8,512 nt of DNA from an uncultured beta proteobacterium (GTDB lineage Bacteria; Pseudomonadota; Gammaproteobacteria; Burkholderiales; Burkholderiaceae_C), in the NCBI GenBank assembly GCA_903914985.1, contig CAIWRE010000022.1, forward strand, positions 1 to 8,512, in the 5' to 3' direction. The translations under genes were made by a program, and so were the position numbers. The notes beneath the pieces are model-generated. The model saw nothing but the letters and a program-made list of their open reading frames with translations, was not told the origin of the DNA and searched no databases. This document shows positions 5,746 through 8,512 of this stretch, one piece after another. Within the stretch, counting starts at the first letter, position 1, and each line of letters begins with the position of its first letter.

Positions 5746-6105
5746 ATGACCTCTGCTTTGCCTTCCGATCCCAGCGACAAACCCTACTTCGCGCGGCATA
5801 TCTTTTTTTGCCTGAATGAGCGCAAAAACGGCGAAGAGTGTTGCGCACAGCACCATGCCCAGGAGGGGTTTGACCATTGCAAGCAGCGCATTCGTGATGC
5901 CAAGTTGTCCGGTCCCGGCCAGGTGCGGGTCAACAAAGCCGGCTGCCTGGACCGCTGCTCCGGCGGGCCGGTGGCAGTGGTCTACCCGGAAGGTGTTTGG
6001 TATACCTACGTGGACGCCAACGACATTGACGACATCGTCAACGAGCACCTGATCGGTGGCAAGGTCGTGCAGCGCCTCGTGCTGCCGCCCCATGTCGGGC
6101 GCTAA
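5746..6105 (+). CDS. Thioredoxin-fold [2Fe-2S] ferredoxin
   Basis: A 119-residue soluble protein of the thioredoxin-like (Shethna) [2Fe-2S] ferredoxin type. The cysteines fit: C22 in HIFFCLNER (18-26), C32 and C33 in EECCAQH (30-36), then C67 and C71 in KAGCLDRCSGGP (64-75). The family pattern needs four ligands, most likely C22, one of C32/C33, C67 and C71; C45 is extra. The segment VVYPEGVWYTYVDANDIDDIVNEHL is the usual C-terminal strand and helix of this group. Such proteins also occur as domains of NADH and hydrogenase subunits (NuoE-like), but here the domain stands alone, so it probably carries electrons for an unknown partner. It lies 9 bases after the VanZ-like gene and 6 bases before the hydrolase gene. 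A link to the nearby membrane oxidase HemJ is possible but unsupported. Confidence 0.93.
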   Translation: MTSALPSDPSDKPYFARHIFFCLNERKNGEECCAQHHAQEGFDHCKQRIRDAKLSGPGQVRVNKAGCLDRCSGGPVAVVYPEGVWYTYVDANDIDDIVNEHLIGGKVVQRLVLPPHVGR

Positions 6106-6111
6106 GCCCTT

Positions 6112-6747
6112 ATGAATTCACATACCTCCAAAACCACCATCCAGGGCCCGGCAGGAACTCTGGAGTTGATGGTTGATGCACCGCAGCTGGAGCCTGGACA
6201 GTTGTCTCGCGGTACTGCGGTGATCGCCCACCCCCACCCCTTGTTTGGCGGCACCATGGAAAACAAGGTGGTCCAGACCCTGGCGCGCGCCTTTGTGCAA
6301 AGCGGTTGGCAGGCCGTACGGTTCAACTTTCGGGGCGTGGGCGCCAGCCAGGGTACTTATGACGAGGGCAGGGGCGAGTTGCAAGACTTGCTCGCGGTGG
6401 CAGCGCAACGGGCGACCGGCGACTTGGCGCTGGCCGGCTTTTCGTTTGGTGCATTCGTTACCAGCCAGGCGGCGGCGCAGCTTGCAACGCAACGCCCCTT
6501 GTCGAGCCTGGTGCTGATCGGCACGGCCGCCAGCCGGTTTGCGGTGGCAGCCATTCCAGAGGACTTGCACCCGCGCACGCTGGTCGTCCATGGTGAGCAG
6601 GATGACACCGTGCCCCTCAGCGATGTCATGAACTGGGCCCGCCCGCAAAAACTGCCGGTCACGGTGATTCCCGGGGTGGAACACTTCTTTCATGGACAAT
6701 TGCCGCTTTTGCGCAGTCTGGTGGCGCGGCACTTAGCCGCCACGTAA
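6112..6747 (+). CDS. Alpha/beta-fold hydrolase
   Basis: A 211-residue cytoplasmic protein of compact alpha/beta hydrolase type. The nucleophile elbow is GFSFG (109-113) with S111. The likely catalytic acid is in HGEQDDTVPL (160-169; D164 or D165), and the likely histidine is H191 in PGVEHFFHG (187-195). The N-terminal AHPHPLFGGTMENKVVQ (39-55) and the following RFNFRGVGAS (70-79) are hallmarks of a widespread bacterial subgroup. The HPHP loop probably forms the oxyanion site. The substrate is unknown; no lid domain is evident at this length. The ATG at 6112 is 6 bases after the ferredoxin stop, with no visible Shine-Dalgarno, so reinitiation from upstream is likely. The next gene, encoding a D-Ala-D-Ala carboxypeptidase, starts 64 bases downstream. 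Confidence 0.92.
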   Translation: MNSHTSKTTIQGPAGTLELMVDAPQLEPGQLSRGTAVIAHPHPLFGGTMENKVVQTLARAFVQSGWQAVRFNFRGVGASQGTYDEGRGELQDLLAVAAQRATGDLALAGFSFGAFVTSQAAAQLATQRPLSSLVLIGTAASRFAVAAIPEDLHPRTLVVHGEQDDTVPLSDVMNWARPQKLPVTVIPGVEHFFHGQLPLLRSLVARHLAAT

Positions 6748-6761
6748 GCCATTCGCGCACG

Positions 6762-6783
6762 GGCGGGGCGCTTGTGCCCCGTC
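6762..6783 (+). other. GC-rich hairpin between the hydrolase and carboxypeptidase genes
   Basis: CGGGGC (6764-6769) pairs with GCCCCG (6776-6781) around GCTTGT, and two further outer pairs (one G-U) extend it to eight. No T-run follows, so it is not a clear intrinsic terminator. It could damp transcription or protect the mRNA end. Confidence 0.4.
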
Positions 6784-6811
6784 ACATTCCACCCGCACCT
6801 TTGCACACTTC

Positions 6812-8005
6812 ATGACATCCCTTTCCATGGTTCAGCGCGTTCTCCGATCCTTCCTGGCCCTGGCCCTGTCCGCCTTCTGTTTGGCGGCAATCGCCCAGAC
6901 GCCCCAACCCCCGGAGATTGCGGCGCGCTCCTACCTGCTGGTCGATGTGACGGCGCACCAAATCCTGGCTTCTAAGGACATCGATTCGCCCATGGAGCCC
7001 GCGTCGCTCACCAAGCTGATGTCCGCCTATTTGGTGTTCGACGCGCTGAAATCCAAAAAAATCAGCCTGACCCAGACCTTTGGCGTGAGCGAACGCGCTT
7101 GGAAGATGCCCGGCTCGCGCATGTTTATCGACCCCAAGATGCAGGTGCCGGTGGAGGACTTGATCAAGGGCATGGTGGTGCAGTCCGGCAACGACGCCAC
7201 CATGGCACTGGCCGAAGGTGTGGGCGGTGATGTCGGGCATTTTGTGCAAATGATGAACAACCAGGCGCAGTTGCTGGGCATGAAGTCCACCAGCTACAAA
7301 AACCCTGAGGGCTTGACTGAGGCCGGCCACAGCACCACGGCGCGCGACCTGGCCACATTGGCCACGCGCCTGCTGGCTGACTTTCCAGAATACACCGGCT
7401 ACTACGCCATCAAAAAGTACCGATACCCTGGAACGCCCGCCGCCAACGACAACAACCGCAACCTCTTGCTGCTGCGTGACCCGACGGTGGATGGCCTCAA
7501 AACCGGCTACACCGAAGCGGCCGGTTACTGCATGGTGGCCACCGCCAAGCGGGATTACCCCGGCCTGGCGACTGCGGGCAGCACCGGTGGGCGGCGCCTG
7601 TTGTCCATCGTGCTGGGCACAGCCAATGAATATGCACGCGCCAGCGAATCGCAAAAGCTGCTGAACTGGGGCTACACCGCCTATGAGCCCGTCAAACTTT
7701 TTGATGCCGGCCAAGCCGTGCTCAGCGCCAAAGTCTGGAAAGGCGACGCAAGCGAGGTCAAAGTGGGGCGCACGGACGCGGTGGTGGTGGCGCTGCCCGC
7801 TGGTGCCGGCGCCAAGTTGACGACCGAAATTGTCCGAAAGGAGCCCTTGCTGGCCCCGGTGGCCAAAGGTCAAACGGTGGCTACGATGCGGGTCATGGTG
7901 GCTGGCGCTGTGGTGGCCGAAATGCCCTTGCAAGCCCTGGATGCCGTGGGTCAAGCAGGTATTTTCGGGCGCGCCTGGGACGCATTGAGGCTCTGGATTC
8001 GCTAA
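6812..8005 (+). CDS. dacC: D-alanyl-D-alanine carboxypeptidase (PBP5/6 type, serine)
   Basis: A 397-residue exported penicillin-binding protein that removes the terminal D-alanine from peptidoglycan pentapeptides. A signal peptide is visible: basic MVQRVLR, a hydrophobic stretch (about 13-26), and a probable cut after A28 in AAIA-QT. The three active-site motifs are in order and intact: SLTK (65-68, nucleophile S65), SGN (125-127) and KTG (230-232, in DGLKTGYT). The C-terminal region (about 287-380) matches the beta-rich PBP5 C-terminal domain. The end AWDALRLWIR (388-397) resembles the amphipathic anchor of this group. The in-frame ATG at 6827 is another possible start; neither has a good SD. 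The symbol follows common usage; dacA would serve equally. It is followed by the rpsL promoter region. Confidence 0.96.
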   Translation: MTSLSMVQRVLRSFLALALSAFCLAAIAQTPQPPEIAARSYLLVDVTAHQILASKDIDSPMEPASLTKLMSAYLVFDALKSKKISLTQTFGVSERAWKMPGSRMFIDPKMQVPVEDLIKGMVVQSGNDATMALAEGVGGDVGHFVQMMNNQAQLLGMKSTSYKNPEGLTEAGHSTTARDLATLATRLLADFPEYTGYYAIKKYRYPGTPAANDNNRNLLLLRDPTVDGLKTGYTEAAGYCMVATAKRDYPGLATAGSTGGRRLLSIVLGTANEYARASESQKLLNWGYTAYEPVKLFDAGQAVLSAKVWKGDASEVKVGRTDAVVVALPAGAGAKLTTEIVRKEPLLAPVAKGQTVATMRVMVAGAVVAEMPLQALDAVGQAGIFGRAWDALRLWIR

Positions 8006-8027
8006 ATTCCCCACTCAGCCCTTCAAA

Positions 8028-8046
8028 AACTGGCCCCGGGCCGGTT
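8028..8046. repeat. Inverted repeat just upstream of the rpsL -10
   Basis: AACTGGCC (8028-8035) and GGCCGGTT (8039-8046) form an eight-pair stem (one wobble) with a three-base loop. Read on the minus strand it is followed by a run of T (8029-8025), so it could end leftward transcription. On the plus strand it lies where the -35 of the rpsL promoter would be. Confidence 0.4.
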
Positions 8047-8050
8047 GATC

Positions 8051-8059
8051 TGGTATATT
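8051..8059 (+). promoter_or_regulatory. Extended -10 promoter for rpsL (str operon)
   Basis: TGG followed by TATATT (8054-8059; 5 of 6 matches) is an extended -10 element. The -35 position (8031-8036, TGGCCC) is poor, as is usual for extended -10 promoters. Transcription would start near 8066, giving a leader of about 90 bases to rpsL. Confidence 0.5.
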
Positions 8060-8065
8060 AGAAGG

Positions 8066-8086
8066 CTTTTCGGAAATTCCGAAGGG
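8066..8086 (+). other. Hairpin at the 5' end of the rpsL leader
   Basis: TTCGGAAATTCCGAA (8069-8083) is a perfect odd palindrome. As RNA it gives a stem extended by C-G and two G-U pairs (8066-8086) with a five-base loop. It falls at or just after the predicted start of transcription and may stabilise the mRNA or act in control of the operon. Confidence 0.4.
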
Positions 8087-8156
8087 ATTCACGTTTTCGA
8101 AGTTTTTTGAATTTTGTTACCAAACGTTTAGGGACGTTTTTCTTTAGGAGGCTTTA

Positions 8157-8512
8157 GTGCCAACCATCAACCAGCTAGTGCGTCAGGGGCGCGAGGTCGA
8201 AACGATCAAATCCAAGAGTCCTGCGATGCAGAACTCTCCCCAGCGTCGTGGCGTGTGCACCCGTGTGTACACCACCACACCTAAAAAACCCAACTCCGCT
8301 CTGCGTAAAGTTGCCAAAGTGCGCTTGACCAACGGTTTTGAAGTGATTTCTTACATCGGCGGCGAAGGCCACAACCTGCAGGAACACAGCGTGGTGCTGG
8401 TTCGCGGCGGTCGTGTCAAGGACTTGCCCGGTGTGCGTTACCACATCGTGCGCGGTTCGCTCGATTTGCAAGGCGTGAAAGACCGCAAGCAGTCGCGCTC
8501 CAAGTACGGTGC
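8157..8512 (+). CDS. rpsL: 30S ribosomal protein S12 (3' end cut by the window)
   Basis: Starts with GTG at 8157, preceded by a perfect AGGAGG (8146-8151) five bases upstream. It translates as MPTINQLVRQGREVETIKSK and continues through codon 118, ending KYG, with the last few residues beyond the window (the family has about 123-125). S12 sits at the decoding centre of the small ribosomal subunit. The decoding loops TPKKPNSALRK (41-51) and GGRVKDLPGVRYH (84-96) carry K43 and K88, the streptomycin-sensitive residues, and D89, the usual beta-methylthiolation site. No resistance substitution is seen at these positions. It is normally the first gene of the str operon (rpsL, rpsG, fusA, tuf), expected to continue to the right. 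Upstream here is a carboxypeptidase gene. Confidence 0.98.
   Translation, partial: MPTINQLVRQGREVETIKSKSPAMQNSPQRRGVCTRVYTTTPKKPNSALRKVAKVRLTNGFEVISYIGGEGHNLQEHSVVLVRGGRVKDLPGVRYHIVRGSLDLQGVKDRKQSRSKYG

Noticed and set aside
6782..8014. Long minus-strand reading frame (410 codons) opposite the carboxypeptidase gene
   Set aside because: The plus strand encodes an intact PBP with all three motifs and a signal peptide. The minus-strand translation is rich in His, Gln and Gly, as expected of antisense frames in GC-rich DNA, and shows no domain.

Overview
The window looks like a chromosomal core region of a betaproteobacterium, most likely Burkholderiales/Comamonadaceae (Rhodoferax, Polaromonas or Acidovorax type). 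The grounds are the moderately high GC coding sequence, the style of the HemB, MarC and CorA proteins, and a HemJ-type protoporphyrinogen oxidase beside hemB. The placement is from recognition of protein and promoter style, not from a database search.

Left half (1-3883, minus strand). Five genes run leftward, in transcription order: hemB (porphobilinogen synthase), a CorA-family divalent cation channel, a MarC-family membrane protein, an enoyl-CoA hydratase/isomerase, and the N-terminus of a GMC-family FAD oxidoreductase cut by the window edge. Gaps are 45, about 71, 29 and 5 bases, so they may be one transcript, although their functions are mixed (heme synthesis, ion transport, CoA-ester and alcohol metabolism).

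Middle (3884-4208). This is the most interesting non-coding stretch. It holds an AT-rich block with a probable hemB promoter and an AT-rich dyad. On the plus strand follows a compact chain of four hairpins ending in a strong intrinsic terminator with eight T. One loop carries an anti-Shine-Dalgarno CCTCCC motif. I read this as a candidate small regulatory RNA of about 100 nt, or else a leader/attenuator of the hemJ operon. A perfect 14-base dyad lies just upstream of hemJ.

Right half (4209-8512, plus strand). HemJ, a VanZ-like multi-span membrane protein, a thioredoxin-fold [2Fe-2S] ferredoxin and an alpha/beta hydrolase are packed with gaps of 13, 9 and 6 bases. Then come a secreted D-alanyl-D-alanine carboxypeptidase (PBP5/6 type) and, after a promoter/leader region, the GTG-initiated rpsL gene for ribosomal protein S12, which lacks only its last few codons. 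rpsL marks the start of the str operon.

hemB and hemJ encode an early and a late step of heme synthesis and are divergent neighbours, so the region between them may coordinate both. hemB, hemJ and the ferredoxin gene lack a well-placed SD before the preferred ATG. Each instead has a -10-like box ending 6-7 bases before the ATG, suggesting leaderless or near-leaderless transcripts. I saw no mobile element, CRISPR array, tRNA or rRNA.
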